Assembly: GCA_013299105.1 (NCBI GenBank)
Contig: JAAFJY010000006.1
Coordinates: 124,001 to 188,000, forward strand
Length of the DNA stretch: 64,000 nucleotides
From: Chitinophagales bacterium
Lineage (GTDB): Bacteria > Bacteroidota > Bacteroidia > Chitinophagales > Saprospiraceae
Direction: 5' to 3'
Shown: positions 50,824 to 59,990 of the stretch, piece after piece
Layout: each line of letters begins with the position of its first letter
Position numbering within the stretch: the stretch's first letter is position 1
Made by a program: the position numbers and the translations under genes
The notes under the pieces: model-generated
Database searches by the model: none
What the model saw: the letters and a program-made list of their open reading frames with translations, nothing else
What the model was told of the DNA's origin: nothing

Positions 50824-51588
50824 ATGTCACACCAATTAACTTGCGCCAGCTGTGGCCGGATGATCCAGGCCGAAGACGTCAACCTGAGCACCTCAATGGC
50901 CAAATGCCGCAATTGCAACGCCGTTTTTTCATTCATGCCCGGACAAGACCTTAGCAAGCTGGAAGCGCTGAGGCAAAACCTTGATCGGATGCTTGAAGAT
51001 GCCAATAAATCCGATTCCAGGGAATTTCAAAGGCCAAGTGATGGCCGGAGCATCGCCATACCCTCCGGTGTTTTCGTGGAACGCCACTTGGGCGAACTGC
51101 GTTTTATCATCCCTTGGCGCAATACCCGCCGCTGGGGTTTCTTCTTGGTTTTTGCCATTTTTTGGAATGCTATCGTCTTTCCTTTCGTCGCCATAGGTAT
51201 CGCTACAGGTGAATGGATGATTTTGTTGTTCACCAGCCTGCATTTGATGGTGGGCTTGTCCATCTTGTATTACACGATGGGGCTGATGCTCAACAAAACC
51301 GAAATCCTGGTCAGCAACATGGGCGTGGACATCAAAAACGGCCCAATCCCGATTCCCTACAACCCCAATCGTTTTATGTCTCGACGAGACATTGAGCAGC
51401 TGTTTGTAGAGGAATACGTACCCAGCAAGACCAATGACCGCCCAGATTACACCTACGCCGTGACTGCCCTCACCACCAGCGCCGAACGCCTGCGTTTGGT
51501 CGGCGGTTTCACCCAACCAGGCCATGCCATGTATTTGGAGCAAGAAATCGAGAATTTTTTAAACATTGAGGATCGGCCAATGGGGTGA
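50824..51588 (+). CDS. Zinc-ribbon membrane protein of unknown function
   Basis: A 254-residue protein. The N-terminus has a zinc-ribbon pattern (LTCASCGRMI, then AKCRNCNAVFSF). A charged linker follows, with two hydrophobic helices at about 105-130 and 135-160 (a likely hairpin in the membrane), and a C-terminal soluble domain of about 90 residues (VSNMGVDIKNGPIPIPYN) that may be PH-like. No specific activity is recognised. Its combination of ribbon, two helices and soluble C-domain recurs in small Bacteroidota proteins. Its neighbours do not suggest a role. Confidence 0.68.
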   Translation: MSHQLTCASCGRMIQAEDVNLSTSMAKCRNCNAVFSFMPGQDLSKLEALRQNLDRMLEDANKSDSREFQRPSDGRSIAIPSGVFVERHLGELRFIIPWRNTRRWGFFLVFAIFWNAIVFPFVAIGIATGEWMILLFTSLHLMVGLSILYYTMGLMLNKTEILVSNMGVDIKNGPIPIPYNPNRFMSRRDIEQLFVEEYVPSKTNDRPDYTYAVTALTTSAERLRLVGGFTQPGHAMYLEQEIENFLNIEDRPMG

Positions 51589-51608
51589 GGGGTGAGTATT
51601 ATTACTCT

Positions 51609-52376
51609 CTACCTCTCAATCCAAATACGAAAAGATGCTGTATGCTGCTGGCTGGTCACGAGGAACTTTTGATAGCCTTTCAACTTTACAGCCAAGTTGT
51701 TTTTGGTGTAAGGTTCTACTTTTTCGACCTGTTGCTTGTTGACCAACTCACTCCGATTAAGCCTGAAAAAGCCAGCGGGATCGAGCTGCGCTTCTATTTC
51801 TTTCAAGGTAGATTCTTTCAGCAAATGCTTTTTGCCAGTCAGGTCATGGGCAAAAACCACTCCCTCACTGGCTTCAAAAAAACTGATCTTGTCGGTTTCC
51901 AGGAAATACGTGGCTTGATGATGGTGAATGGCAAAGCGTTTTTTGTAGGTTTTTGGAATGAATTTTTGCTCAATGAGTTGGGTCAGATTGCCCAATAGCT
52001 GATCAGTATCCTTGGGTGAGTTGCTGAACAACATAAACTTGTTCCAAGCTCTTTGAAAGCGGTCTTTGGAAAAGGGTTTCAACAAATAAGCGATGCCATT
52101 GCTGTCAAAAGCGTTCATCCAAAACTGGTCGTAAGCCGTGGTGAAAATAATCGGACAAGAGAGCTGAACTTGCTTGTATATCTCAAAAGCATTGCCGTCT
52201 AGCAATTCGATGTCCGAGAAGATCAGGTCCACTTTATTGTTTTGCAAAAAAGCAATGCCGCTTGCCACCGTGTCGATTTCGGCTACAATTTCGATTCGGG
52301 CATCTAAACCCTCAATGAATCTTCGCAGCTTTTTTCTAGCTGGAATTTCGTCTTCTATGATCGCTATTTTAGTCAT
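51609..52376 (-). CDS. LytTR-family response regulator
   Basis: A 255-residue regulator. The N-terminal receiver has the acidic pocket (IIEDE), the phosphoacceptor Asp of LIFSDIELLDG at about residue 57 and the conserved Lys in LLKPFSKD. The C-terminal LytTR DNA-binding domain covers about 150-250 (EASEGVVFAHDLTGKKHLL, FFRLNRSELVNKQQVEKV, and a conserved KGYQKFLVT). It overlaps the kinase gene by 4 nt, so the two form one system. Targets are not visible, but LytTR proteins in this phylum often control surface or polysaccharide genes. Confidence 0.93.
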   Translation of the reverse strand: MTKIAIIEDEIPARKKLRRFIEGLDARIEIVAEIDTVASGIAFLQNNKVDLIFSDIELLDGNAFEIYKQVQLSCPIIFTTAYDQFWMNAFDSNGIAYLLKPFSKDRFQRAWNKFMLFSNSPKDTDQLLGNLTQLIEQKFIPKTYKKRFAIHHHQATYFLETDKISFFEASEGVVFAHDLTGKKHLLKESTLKEIEAQLDPAGFFRLNRSELVNKQQVEKVEPYTKNNLAVKLKGYQKFLVTSQQHTASFRIWIER

Positions 52377-53401
52377 GTCTCTGCGGTGATGGATGGAATA
52401 ATGACCAAAAAGGCATCCTTCGATTGCTTAATTTCAACGAGCTGATCGCTCGATAGTTTATATTGTTCCACCAGGTTGTTCAAAGCTCGGCCTTGGGTAA
52501 GTTTCAGGTTGCGTTTCAGGTTGACATTGTTTGAAACCTGGATATTTTCGCCCACCACAATGGTGATAGAAATGGGGTTTTGTTCGGTCCCCAAATTGTG
52601 CTGTACCGCATTTTCAATGAGCAGTTGCAAGGTCAAGGGTACGATATAAACTTGTTCACTTTTTCCCTCTACATGCAACTGATAAGCATTGCCGTATTTG
52701 TAGCGGATCAGTCCAAAATACTGTTCGGCAAAAGCCAATTCTTCGTTCAAAGGGACTAGTTTTTGCTCGGAAGCCTGCAAAACATACCTATAAATATCGG
52801 CAAACTCATTCAAAAAATCAGACGCCTTGTTTTTGTCTTCTTCGATCAATTGGTCCAATACATTCAAGTTGTTGAACAGAAAATGAGGGTTCAGCTGCGA
52901 TTTCAGGTGGTAAATCCTGCTTTCGGCCAGGGCTTGGTGGTAACTGGCCAATTGTTGTTGATGGGCCTTGTTTTTGTTGTAATAAAAATAAGCCAGGAAA
53001 AAACTGCCGTAGATGAATCCATCCAGGAATTCCGAAAACAAATTCAGGGTAAAAGTTTTTTCGTTAAAATTCCGTTCAACAGTATTAAAAATAAAAGCCA
53101 GCAAAAGTTTGATCATCGTCATGGCGACAAGGAACGCCACCAGGGAGCAGCCGAATATTTTCAGCATCACTTTGGTGTCGAAAACACCTGGTCGCTCCCA
53201 TTTTTGGATGAATAAAAAAATGATGCTGTACAAGACCCCCGTTTTGACCAAAGAAAACAAGGCCCCATCGGGTGTAAACGTGAGGATATTGATTTCCTGC
53301 CAACCCAGCACCCGCAAGTGGATGGTATATACGTAGGCAAACAGGAAAATAAACAGCAGGAAATACTTGTGTCGATTTATTCTTTTGAGGAAAATTTCCA
53401 T
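52373..53401 (-). CDS. LytS-type membrane histidine kinase
   Basis: A 342-residue sensor kinase of the His_kinase (PF06580) family. It has about four N-terminal helices (residues 10-135) with no extended extracellular domain, so it likely senses a membrane or lipid signal. The phosphorylated His lies in SQLNPHFLFNNLNVLDQLI, and the ATP-binding part has IENAVQHNLG. The ATPase domain is the short type that this family uses. Its gene comes first and overlaps the regulator gene by 4 nt. A hairpin at 53422-53452 separates it from the next upstream gene. Confidence 0.92.
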   Translation of the reverse strand: MEIFLKRINRHKYFLLFIFLFAYVYTIHLRVLGWQEINILTFTPDGALFSLVKTGVLYSIIFLFIQKWERPGVFDTKVMLKIFGCSLVAFLVAMTMIKLLLAFIFNTVERNFNEKTFTLNLFSEFLDGFIYGSFFLAYFYYNKNKAHQQQLASYHQALAESRIYHLKSQLNPHFLFNNLNVLDQLIEEDKNKASDFLNEFADIYRYVLQASEQKLVPLNEELAFAEQYFGLIRYKYGNAYQLHVEGKSEQVYIVPLTLQLLIENAVQHNLGTEQNPISITIVVGENIQVSNNVNLKRNLKLTQGRALNNLVEQYKLSSDQLVEIKQSKDAFLVIIPSITAET

Positions 53402-53421
53402 CGTTGGTGGTCTGTTTTGGA

Positions 53422-53452
53422 AGAATAGGCTTGCAAATTACAAGCCTATTCT
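53422..53452 (-). terminator. Perfect 12-bp hairpin before the LytS gene
   Basis: AGAATAGGCTTG and CAAGCCTATTCT around a 7-nt loop, 6 bp after the stop of the gene at 53459 and 20 bp before the kinase start. Confidence 0.75.
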
Positions 53453-53458
53453 GCTTAA

Positions 53459-54205
53459 TCACTTGTCTTTTTGCGGAAACGAGGCAATGGTGTTCCCTGT
53501 TTCGTCAAAAAAATCAAGCTTGGCGTTGTTTGCCTTGTCCACATAAAACATGGCCCTTGGCATGCCCTTGTTATCAAAAAGGAACAAGCCGTTGTTTTCG
53601 TTCCTTGATTTTCCGAGCATCACCCTAGGGGTACCGCCGATCAAGCCCTGTGCAACGTAGGATTGGTATTTTTCATCCGCCGCTTTGGGGTCTTTTTTGC
53701 CCAGCTCGTCGAGTTCTTTCATGATTGCTCCGATGCGAAGTTGGGATTCCTTTGCCGGGCGGTCGTTGAATACCAGGCTACTGCTCACAAATCGATCATT
53801 TCCCTCTCGGTAATCTTGATTAAGCAACTGCATGACTTGGTCGCCATCGTATTGGTCATAAGTCAGCGAGAGCCCTGAGCTGTGCCCATCCTTGTTTTTT
53901 TGGCCATCGTAAATGAAGCCCCCGCATTCGATGCCGTCTTCGTTAAAGAACAGCATTCCGGCTCTTTTTTTCCGCTCTTCATTGGTTGGCCTGCCATTGA
54001 TTTTATCAGTTCCATTGGGGAAACGCCCGATGTTGGTGATCACCATTTTTACGGTACCGTCTTTCTCTACGATATTGATGCGTTCGACATCAATCTCACT
54101 GAAGCGTTGGTTATCGCCTTTTTTGAAAGCAGAGCTGGTAATCAAAATCATGCCCAAGGCAGTGACAGTGGCAAATGCCCTTAAAAAAACGAGTTCTTTG
54201 TTCAT
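53459..54205 (-). CDS. Conserved exported hypothetical protein, 248 aa
   Basis: Residues 1-27 form a signal or membrane anchor (KELVFLRAFATVTALGMILITSSAF). The body repeats a module seen in Bacteroidota proteins: VERINIVEKDGTVKMVITN, AGMLFFNEDGIECGGFIYDG, and a later copy-like stretch (RVMLGKSRNENNGLFLFDNKG). It looks beta-rich, with Gly- and Asp-rich turns. No catalytic residues or known domain. It lies upstream of the LytS/LytTR pair on the same strand, separated by a hairpin. Could be a target or partner, but nothing proves it. Confidence 0.65.
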   Translation of the reverse strand: MNKELVFLRAFATVTALGMILITSSAFKKGDNQRFSEIDVERINIVEKDGTVKMVITNIGRFPNGTDKINGRPTNEERKKRAGMLFFNEDGIECGGFIYDGQKNKDGHSSGLSLTYDQYDGDQVMQLLNQDYREGNDRFVSSSLVFNDRPAKESQLRIGAIMKELDELGKKDPKAADEKYQSYVAQGLIGGTPRVMLGKSRNENNGLFLFDNKGMPRAMFYVDKANNAKLDFFDETGNTIASFPQKDK

Positions 54206-54417
54206 TGTTGCGTTAAAATTTAGTGATGCCACAAAACTATGGCCATCACATTCTATGCTCAAGCACAAAACAATGAATGCAGGAGAAAACCCGATGAGCC
54301 AAGGAAACAAGAGGTTGAAGGGAAAATGCTTATCCTGCGCCCATTTTGAACGCTAAACATTTTCTTTTGCACAAAGCTCGAAAAACCCGTAACTTTATGC
54401 TTTGAAATTTATCAAGC

Positions 54418-55095
54418 ATGATTAAGCCTTTTGAGCGTTGGAAATATGAGGAAATTGAGCTATGTTTTGGCATTGAACGTGCTGAACAATTACCCTCGTT
54501 AGATACCTGGTTGCAAGCCAATGAGCCAGCCGATGATTTTGAAAAAGAGACGCTTAGTCGAGCTCATCAACAGCTTGTAAGAAAAGTAGAAGCATGGAAC
54601 GAAGATGAGTTAAAGTTCTTTTTTTTGGCACATGTCATCACACTAGTCAATTTTTCTAAGCCAAAAGTTTACTCCTCCTTTTCACAAAGAACAATTGCTG
54701 TCACCCTCAAAGACATCCATCAAAACGACATCCCACTGCGGGGGCGAATTGAGTTTTTTGTGGCACTCGGAGAGCAAATCCCTCGCCAGCCCTTCTTTTT
54801 TTTGAATGAATACAAACCCTTGACCAAAACTACGCCTAGTGATCCCCTTGGGCAATTGTTGATTGCCATGCTTTCTACCCAAAGCATTAACACGGAACCA
54901 GCACCGCTGTACGGCGCATACATCATTGGGAAATTATGGCAATTTGTGGTTTTGGATGGTCAAAAATATGCCGTTTCCAAGTCCTTCGACGCTACGGATA
55001 AAACTGACCTTTTTCAGATTTTTTCGATCTTAAAACGTTGCAAAGTTTACATCGAAGAGCGCATCGCCACTATCCCAGGACTAAAACAAGTTTAA
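54418..55095 (+). CDS. Conserved hypothetical protein, 225 aa
   Basis: A soluble protein without signal or membrane segments. It starts with MIKPFERWKYEEIELCFGIERA, followed by helices rich in Glu and Lys, and ends with a mixed alpha/beta part (LYGAYIIGKLWQFVVLDGQKYAVSKSFDATDK). The DGQKYAVSKSF region could be a nuclease-like strand set, but I cannot name a family. It converges with the beta-lactamase gene, and the stop codons are 3 bp apart. There is no other link between the two. Confidence 0.62.
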   Translation: MIKPFERWKYEEIELCFGIERAEQLPSLDTWLQANEPADDFEKETLSRAHQQLVRKVEAWNEDELKFFFLAHVITLVNFSKPKVYSSFSQRTIAVTLKDIHQNDIPLRGRIEFFVALGEQIPRQPFFFLNEYKPLTKTTPSDPLGQLLIAMLSTQSINTEPAPLYGAYIIGKLWQFVVLDGQKYAVSKSFDATDKTDLFQIFSILKRCKVYIEERIATIPGLKQV

Positions 55096-55098
55096 TCC

Positions 55099-55998
55099 TC
55101 ACTTCCCTACAAAATAATCCCAGGCAGCCTTGGCAATGTCGGCGATGATTTTCTCATTCGCCGTGGCATCTTCTTTGGAGTCGCTGACAAAAACGCTGAT
55201 GAAAAAATGTTTTCCATTTGGTAAAAACACGATTCCGATGTCGTTTACCGCTGCGGTGACGCCCGCTTTGTTGGTACCCGATGTACCTGTTTTGTGGGCA
55301 AGAGTAGTGCCTTGGGGCAATTGCCCCCTGAGTCTGTTTTGGCCTGTTTGCGTTTCGCGCATCACTTTCCAAATGAAGTCGTGGCTGGTCTTGGAGAGCA
55401 GGTTTTTCTTGTTGTAATAAAATTTGGCCAGGGTTGTATTGGCCGCTTTGGGGGTAGTCCAGTTTTGGAATTGCAGGTCCCAATTGGCCTGTTGGGTTTC
55501 TTCGTTGAGTTTAATCGAAAGGTCTTTGATGCGGTTTTTCCTGAAGAAATCTTCCACCGTTTTGGGCCCGCCGATGAGTTTCAACAAAACATCACAGCCG
55601 ACATTGTCACTTACCGAAACAGTGTATTCGATCAATGTAGAGATGGGGAAATGACCTCCATCGGGGTTTGCTTCGCGCAGCGGGCTATACAAAGCGGGCA
55701 ACAAGTCCTTTTTCTGCACTTCAATTTTTTGGTCCAAAGCAAACTTCCCTTGGTCAATTTGCGCTAAAACCGCCAAGGCAATGTGAAATTTGAATACACT
55801 TTGCAAAGGATAATGCCCTGCTGCATTCAGCGAAACGGTGTCTTTACCGTCATTTCCGCTGATGGCCACCCCAACAGTTGCGTTCTTGGTCGAAACGATG
55901 GACTGGATTTTTCTCCGCAGGGCATCGGTGTTTTGGGAAAATGCCACTTGGGCAAGAACTAGCAACAGCAGGATGCTGAGTAAGTGCGTTTTTGTCAT
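55099..55998 (-). CDS. Class A beta-lactamase, subclass A2-like
   Basis: A 299-residue serine beta-lactamase with a signal peptide (1-21, ending AFSQ). All four catalytic motifs are in place: SVFK (Ser67, Lys70), SDN at 130-132, the omega-loop Glu with Asn nearby (NEETQQAN at 165-172) and KTG at 236-238. The long omega-loop region (QFQNWTTPKAANTTL) resembles subclass A2 enzymes such as PER and CfxA/CepA, which are native to Bacteroidota. It hydrolyses beta-lactams in the periplasm. No mobile element flanks it, so it looks chromosomal and intrinsic. Spectrum is not predictable here. Confidence 0.92.
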   Translation of the reverse strand: MTKTHLLSILLLLVLAQVAFSQNTDALRRKIQSIVSTKNATVGVAISGNDGKDTVSLNAAGHYPLQSVFKFHIALAVLAQIDQGKFALDQKIEVQKKDLLPALYSPLREANPDGGHFPISTLIEYTVSVSDNVGCDVLLKLIGGPKTVEDFFRKNRIKDLSIKLNEETQQANWDLQFQNWTTPKAANTTLAKFYYNKKNLLSKTSHDFIWKVMRETQTGQNRLRGQLPQGTTLAHKTGTSGTNKAGVTAAVNDIGIVFLPNGKHFFISVFVSDSKEDATANEKIIADIAKAAWDYFVGK

Positions 55999-56026
55999 TG
56001 GTTAGATTTACCTGCCTTGTAAAAAA

Positions 56027-56614
56027 TCACTTACGCTTGATCCGCTTAATCGCCTTCACGTTCCCACCGATTGGAGCAATGGTCACTACATCTTCTCCTG
56101 CTTCTACATAGAAAATGTAAACACTCGTGGTAGCGACAACAGACACCTCTTTCTGGGTATTGTCCGCGAAAGTAAGGACAGTATTGAGCCGATAGGACTT
56201 GTTTTTCACCCTCGAGCTTACGCTTTCGGCCATGTTGGAACTCAAAACCAAAAAAACATAGCTGAACAAAATGGTGAAGGTAATTATTGGATGGTAGGCA
56301 ATTTTCCTGGCGGGTCTGTTGGCTTTTTGGGCTGTGGTTTCGAGCATTTTGTTGACGCCTAGAAACGCAAATTTCAATAGGTAGGAGGCCAAGAAGATGA
56401 CCAAAACGACGATCAACGTGTACCGATAATCGAGAAATAACATATTGATAGGTGCCAACAAAATATCGGTAATCGCGATATAGTCAAAGATGTTGACCCC
56501 AAGGCTGGAATAGTAAAGGACAATGTTGATCACGCCGATCAGTACCAGGTACAAGTAGCCAAGGGCAATGTATTCCTGAACGCTTAGGTTTTTGAAGAAG
56601 CTAGTGGTGGTCAT
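56027..56614 (-). CDS. Hypothetical membrane protein, 195 aa
   Basis: A protein with several hydrophobic segments (about 15-40, 60-85, 105-125). It opens TTTSFFKNLSVQEYIALGYLYLVLIGVINIVLYYSSLG and ends in a soluble domain (SVVATTSVYIFYVEAGEDVVTIAPIGGNVKAIKRIKRK). No family recognised. It sits between the beta-lactamase and an unknown protein, both on the same strand. The ATG at 56614 gives a start consistent with a membrane protein. Confidence 0.6.
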   Translation of the reverse strand: MTTTSFFKNLSVQEYIALGYLYLVLIGVINIVLYYSSLGVNIFDYIAITDILLAPINMLFLDYRYTLIVVLVIFLASYLLKFAFLGVNKMLETTAQKANRPARKIAYHPIITFTILFSYVFLVLSSNMAESVSSRVKNKSYRLNTVLTFADNTQKEVSVVATTSVYIFYVEAGEDVVTIAPIGGNVKAIKRIKRK

Positions 56615-56679
56615 TTTTGGCAAATAAAGGTCGAAGGTAGTTTTAATCAAAGATACCAGAAATGGCAAGTTAGAACCTT

Positions 56680-57312
56680 TTATTTTCCAAAAATCCCTTC
56701 AACCACTTTAACCAACTCCGCATTTTCCTGCCAATTTAGCGGCAGGTGCAAATCGTATTCTTGACCTTTGTTCCAAATAATCCTTTGTCCTTCGCCCTCC
56801 ATACCAATCAATCCAGACTCAGCCTCAGCGGTTCTGCAAAGGGCCTTGAAGTATTTGTCGATTGATTTAGAGTTTGCAAAAAGCCTGCTCATTGAACTTG
56901 TCAGTGTCCAAAAATGCAATACAATGCAATCCTCAAGATTCCTTGGATCTTTCTCTATACTGATCATGATGACTCCAGGACACCATTTGTTGTCCTTGCC
57001 TTTGAATTGGTTCAGCGCCTCATTTTGATCCGCATACTTGGGAACAGTGTGTTCAACCCTGTGTAGTAGGTCCTCCATGATCACTTCATCTTCTTCAACC
57101 AAAATGCATGTTTCCAAGGTTCTCTGGAGTCCAAAATGATCAAGTAGCACTTTAGTTGGCCTAAAATAGCTATCCCTTTCGATTTTGTAAAGCCGTTCAT
57201 TTTCAATTTTGAACCCAACGCTTTGTTCGTCAGAATGGTTATAGACAAATTCCAGTGCCTTTTTCAGGTTCTGTTTTTTCAGATAAATCCAGTATGAATA
57301 ACTTAGCCCCAT
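56680..57312 (-). CDS. Hypothetical protein, 210 aa
   Basis: A soluble protein with no signal or transmembrane segment. It begins MGLSYSYWIYLKKQNLKKALEFVYNHSD, has several Cys (ETCILVEEDEV, NKWCPGVIMISI, EDCIVLHFW) and ends in an amphipathic tail. I recognise no domain. It is read on minus towards the membrane protein at 56027 with a 65-bp gap, so the pair may be transcribed together. Composition and length make a real gene likely. Confidence 0.58.
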   Translation of the reverse strand: MGLSYSYWIYLKKQNLKKALEFVYNHSDEQSVGFKIENERLYKIERDSYFRPTKVLLDHFGLQRTLETCILVEEDEVIMEDLLHRVEHTVPKYADQNEALNQFKGKDNKWCPGVIMISIEKDPRNLEDCIVLHFWTLTSSMSRLFANSKSIDKYFKALCRTAEAESGLIGMEGEGQRIIWNKGQEYDLHLPLNWQENAELVKVVEGIFGK

Positions 57313-57410
57313 TCTGAAGGGTTTTGATTGAGAAATGGTTTTTACCTAGCCACTTTTGTTTTTGACCAAAAAGAAACATGGTGCCATATACGACCTTGCT
57401 GCTTTTGGTG

Positions 57411-58016
57411 CTACCTCAAGTCCAAATCCGACCGCTCGTACACATGCCTGCCCAAAGGCAAACTCCTTTTGAGTTGCCAAAAATGCCTTGCCTCCTTGAT
57501 GCTCAGTTCAGGATTGTCGGCAAAAAAGTCGCGGATGTACTGGTTGTATTGATTGCCTGCGGGGATTTCGCGCTTGAAGTTTTTATCTTTGTTTTGCTGA
57601 TCCAGTCTTTTCCATTCATGGATGGCATCTTGTAAGGTCTTTCCACAATTGGCTTTCATGAACTGCATAAACGGAATGCTGAAATGAAATTGCTCACCAC
57701 AATGCTGGATAAAAAAGCGCCTTGCGTTTTGGCTGTTTTTGTAACTGTCGGTAATGATAGTTTCAGGGCTCAAAACGGCGGAGTGCCAATCAAATTTTGA
57801 ATTAGGCTTTGAATTGGACTTTGCAGGGCTTACAGGGCTTTTCGTTTTTGAAATCCCCTCGTCCAATGCGAGTGCAATCCTTTCTAAAATATCAAACTTT
57901 GCTCCAAGGTAGCTGATTCCAGCTTGTTTGCAGTAAGTTACCAATTCGGCTTTGAGCCAGTACCAGCGTTTTAGTTCTTCACCAGAAGTGACGCTGTTGA
58001 TGTTGGGTCTGGTCAT
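57411..58016 (-). CDS. SAP-domain protein with DUF6434
   Basis: A 201-residue protein. The N-terminus (1-60) has a SAP-like helix-extended-loop-helix (SGEELKRWYWLKAELVTYCKQAGISYLGAKFDILERIA), a fold that often binds DNA. A Lys/Ser-rich linker follows. The C-terminal part (about 75-195) has the conserved FDWHSAVLSPETIITDSYKN, RRFFIQHCGEQFHFSIPF and AGNQYNQYIRDFFADNP segments of DUF6434. The family has been described only by domain. No phage or mobile genes surround it. Confidence 0.8.
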   Translation of the reverse strand: MTRPNINSVTSGEELKRWYWLKAELVTYCKQAGISYLGAKFDILERIALALDEGISKTKSPVSPAKSNSKPNSKFDWHSAVLSPETIITDSYKNSQNARRFFIQHCGEQFHFSIPFMQFMKANCGKTLQDAIHEWKRLDQQNKDKNFKREIPAGNQYNQYIRDFFADNPELSIKEARHFWQLKRSLPLGRHVYERSDLDLR

Positions 58017-58177
58017 GTTTTTTGTAAAAAATTAGAACATCAATACATTGCATTCAAATCGAAAATTACTGCTGATGTGTCTAGGCATTCAGACTATATC
58101 TTGGCCATTTTTCAGGTTCACCTTGAAAAATGGAGGGTTCAATTGCTTAAAAAAAGCCTTCAGGAAGAAAAGTGTTT

Positions 58178-59944
58178 CTACTCAAAATCTCCCTGTAAAG
58201 CCTCGACCGCTGCGGCCAAGTACAACATTGCAGCATTCCAATTGATGCAAATTTCGTTGGTAGAATAAGAGCAAGCCGCATCTAAAAAACATTCATCGGC
58301 AAAGTCCGAATCGTAACCAGTACACTTGTCTTTGCGATCTTGCCGAGCCTGATTTGTGCCTCCCGACAACAGGCCTGGAATGGGTTTTTCAATGCCATCT
58401 GATTCCGAGGGGCGATGATGAATATGCATAACTTGCTTTGATCCAAATCCCGATAAAAAACTGTATCCAACGGCATTTTTGCCAAAAAGATAGTCTAAAT
58501 TGGACAAAGCACCGTTTAGGTATTTCTTGTTTTTACTGAGTTTATAAGCCTGCAAAAGCGCCATGCCCTGGTTGGCTGCATGCCCCGAACTGCCCCACAT
58601 AAAGTCTTTGGCCGATTTGCCCATTACTGTATTGTAAGCTTGCATTTCAACCCCATTCAGTAAGTTGTCGGCAAAATCCAACACTGCTTTTTTCAGTTTA
58701 ACCCTGTCTTTTTTACCAAGTGCCGTCAAATTCTGCCGGTGTTGAACCAAGGAATAATAGCTCATGCGGTGCACATCTCGCCAGGTTTGCAAATTAGGCG
58801 AAGTACTTGGATAGAGTGCATCCGGCCTGTAATACTTATCATTTTTTGTAGTGATGTACAATTCTGTAGCCGCCCAAACCCATTCATCTGCAGCATTTTT
58901 ATCATCGTAGGCACCCGTAGTGATTTTGGGGGTATATTTTTGATTCAGCTCATTTTGGTCGTACAGTTTATCGGGATTTTTTTCTGCCCAAACCCAGGCT
59001 TTTTCAGCTGCCACCAAACAAGAGTCAGCTAGTTTAGGGAATTGCTTTTCCATTGTTTTGAATACCCGGTGGGCCTGTGCCATCACTGCCACAAAGTCAA
59101 GGCTTGCAGTGATTGTTTTTTGAACGACATACCGGTCCTTCACCGCTTGGTGGGGCATCAGGTTCATGCCATCAAATTGAGGATTGGTCAGTTTGTGATA
59201 AACGCCCCCATCGTTGGGATCTTGCATACTAAGCATCCAGCGTAAATTCCAAAGGGCTTCGTCTAAAAGATCGGGCACTTTGTTTCCGCTCTCTGGAATA
59301 TTGGCTTCAAAGCTTTTGAAGTATTGAGGATGGTTTTCGTAAAGCAACAGCAGCGTGCCCGTCGAAATCCCAGAATTGACGATGTATTTGTTGTAATCGC
59401 CTGCATCGTACCAACCGCCCTTGGCCGAAATCACATGAGTTTCGGGTCGCACAGCAGTCGCAGCAGAAGCGTGAATCATCACCTTGTTATCTGGATGGCC
59501 CGCAGGGCGTTTATGAACTCCCGCATGTTTTTCCAACAACTCAGCAGAAGCCCGCTGGTAATAATAACCCTTTAAAGAAGCTATTGCAGCCTCTCGATGT
59601 ATTTGCTTTTTAATGTCAAAAGGATAAGAACAACCTATTTTTGGTACATAAACAACATACCTTCCTTCTTTTTTTAAGTGCGAAAAATCTGCTATTTGTG
59701 TCCTTTTCTGCGAAATAGCGTTGATCCGAGCCGATGATAAGGCCCCTCGGAATAGGGTATCTTGCTTGTCTTCGGTCAAAATAAAGAAGTGCTCATTTTC
59801 AGCACCCAACACGACCGCTTCTTTTGCGGCTTTGGGGTAAAATCCAATTTGATTCAATCGAATTTGATGTACCGAAGGATTTTGTGCCATCATTTGCAAT
59901 TGAATGAAAATTCCCAAGATGGTAAAGGTGCACTTGTTTTTCAT
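58178..59944 (-). CDS. Glycoside hydrolase family 9 endoglucanase-like protein
   Basis: A 588-residue exported protein with a signal peptide (1-20, ending MMAQ). An N-terminal cellulase Ig-like domain (about 25-110, IRLNQIGFYPKAAKEAVVLG) precedes the GH9 (alpha/alpha)6 barrel. Catalytic residues are visible: GGWYDAGDYNKY (Asp180, Asp183), HHRPSESD (substrate-binding His/Arg), and the general acid Glu near 564 in STNEICINWNAAM. It cuts beta-1,4-glucans such as cellulose. No T9SS domain or carbohydrate-binding module is seen, so it is probably periplasmic or secreted another way. A tandem repeat of 12 bp lies just upstream. Confidence 0.92.
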   Translation of the reverse strand: MKNKCTFTILGIFIQLQMMAQNPSVHQIRLNQIGFYPKAAKEAVVLGAENEHFFILTEDKQDTLFRGALSSARINAISQKRTQIADFSHLKKEGRYVVYVPKIGCSYPFDIKKQIHREAAIASLKGYYYQRASAELLEKHAGVHKRPAGHPDNKVMIHASAATAVRPETHVISAKGGWYDAGDYNKYIVNSGISTGTLLLLYENHPQYFKSFEANIPESGNKVPDLLDEALWNLRWMLSMQDPNDGGVYHKLTNPQFDGMNLMPHQAVKDRYVVQKTITASLDFVAVMAQAHRVFKTMEKQFPKLADSCLVAAEKAWVWAEKNPDKLYDQNELNQKYTPKITTGAYDDKNAADEWVWAATELYITTKNDKYYRPDALYPSTSPNLQTWRDVHRMSYYSLVQHRQNLTALGKKDRVKLKKAVLDFADNLLNGVEMQAYNTVMGKSAKDFMWGSSGHAANQGMALLQAYKLSKNKKYLNGALSNLDYLFGKNAVGYSFLSGFGSKQVMHIHHRPSESDGIEKPIPGLLSGGTNQARQDRKDKCTGYDSDFADECFLDAACSYSTNEICINWNAAMLYLAAAVEALQGDFE

Positions 59945-59955
59945 GTAGAATAATT

Positions 59956-59990
59956 GATTACAAAAGGGATTACAAAAGGGATTACAAAAG
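59956..59990. repeat. Three tandem copies of GGATTACAAAAG
   Basis: GATTACAAAAG at 59956-59966, then GGATTACAAAAG at 59967-59978 and 59979-59990. It begins 11 bp upstream of the GH9 start codon, so it lies in the leader or promoter of that gene, and it abuts the palindromic element at 59991. Confidence 0.85.

Noticed and set aside
59956-59990. Possible CRISPR array
   Set aside because: Only three contiguous 12-bp units without spacers and no cas genes in the window.
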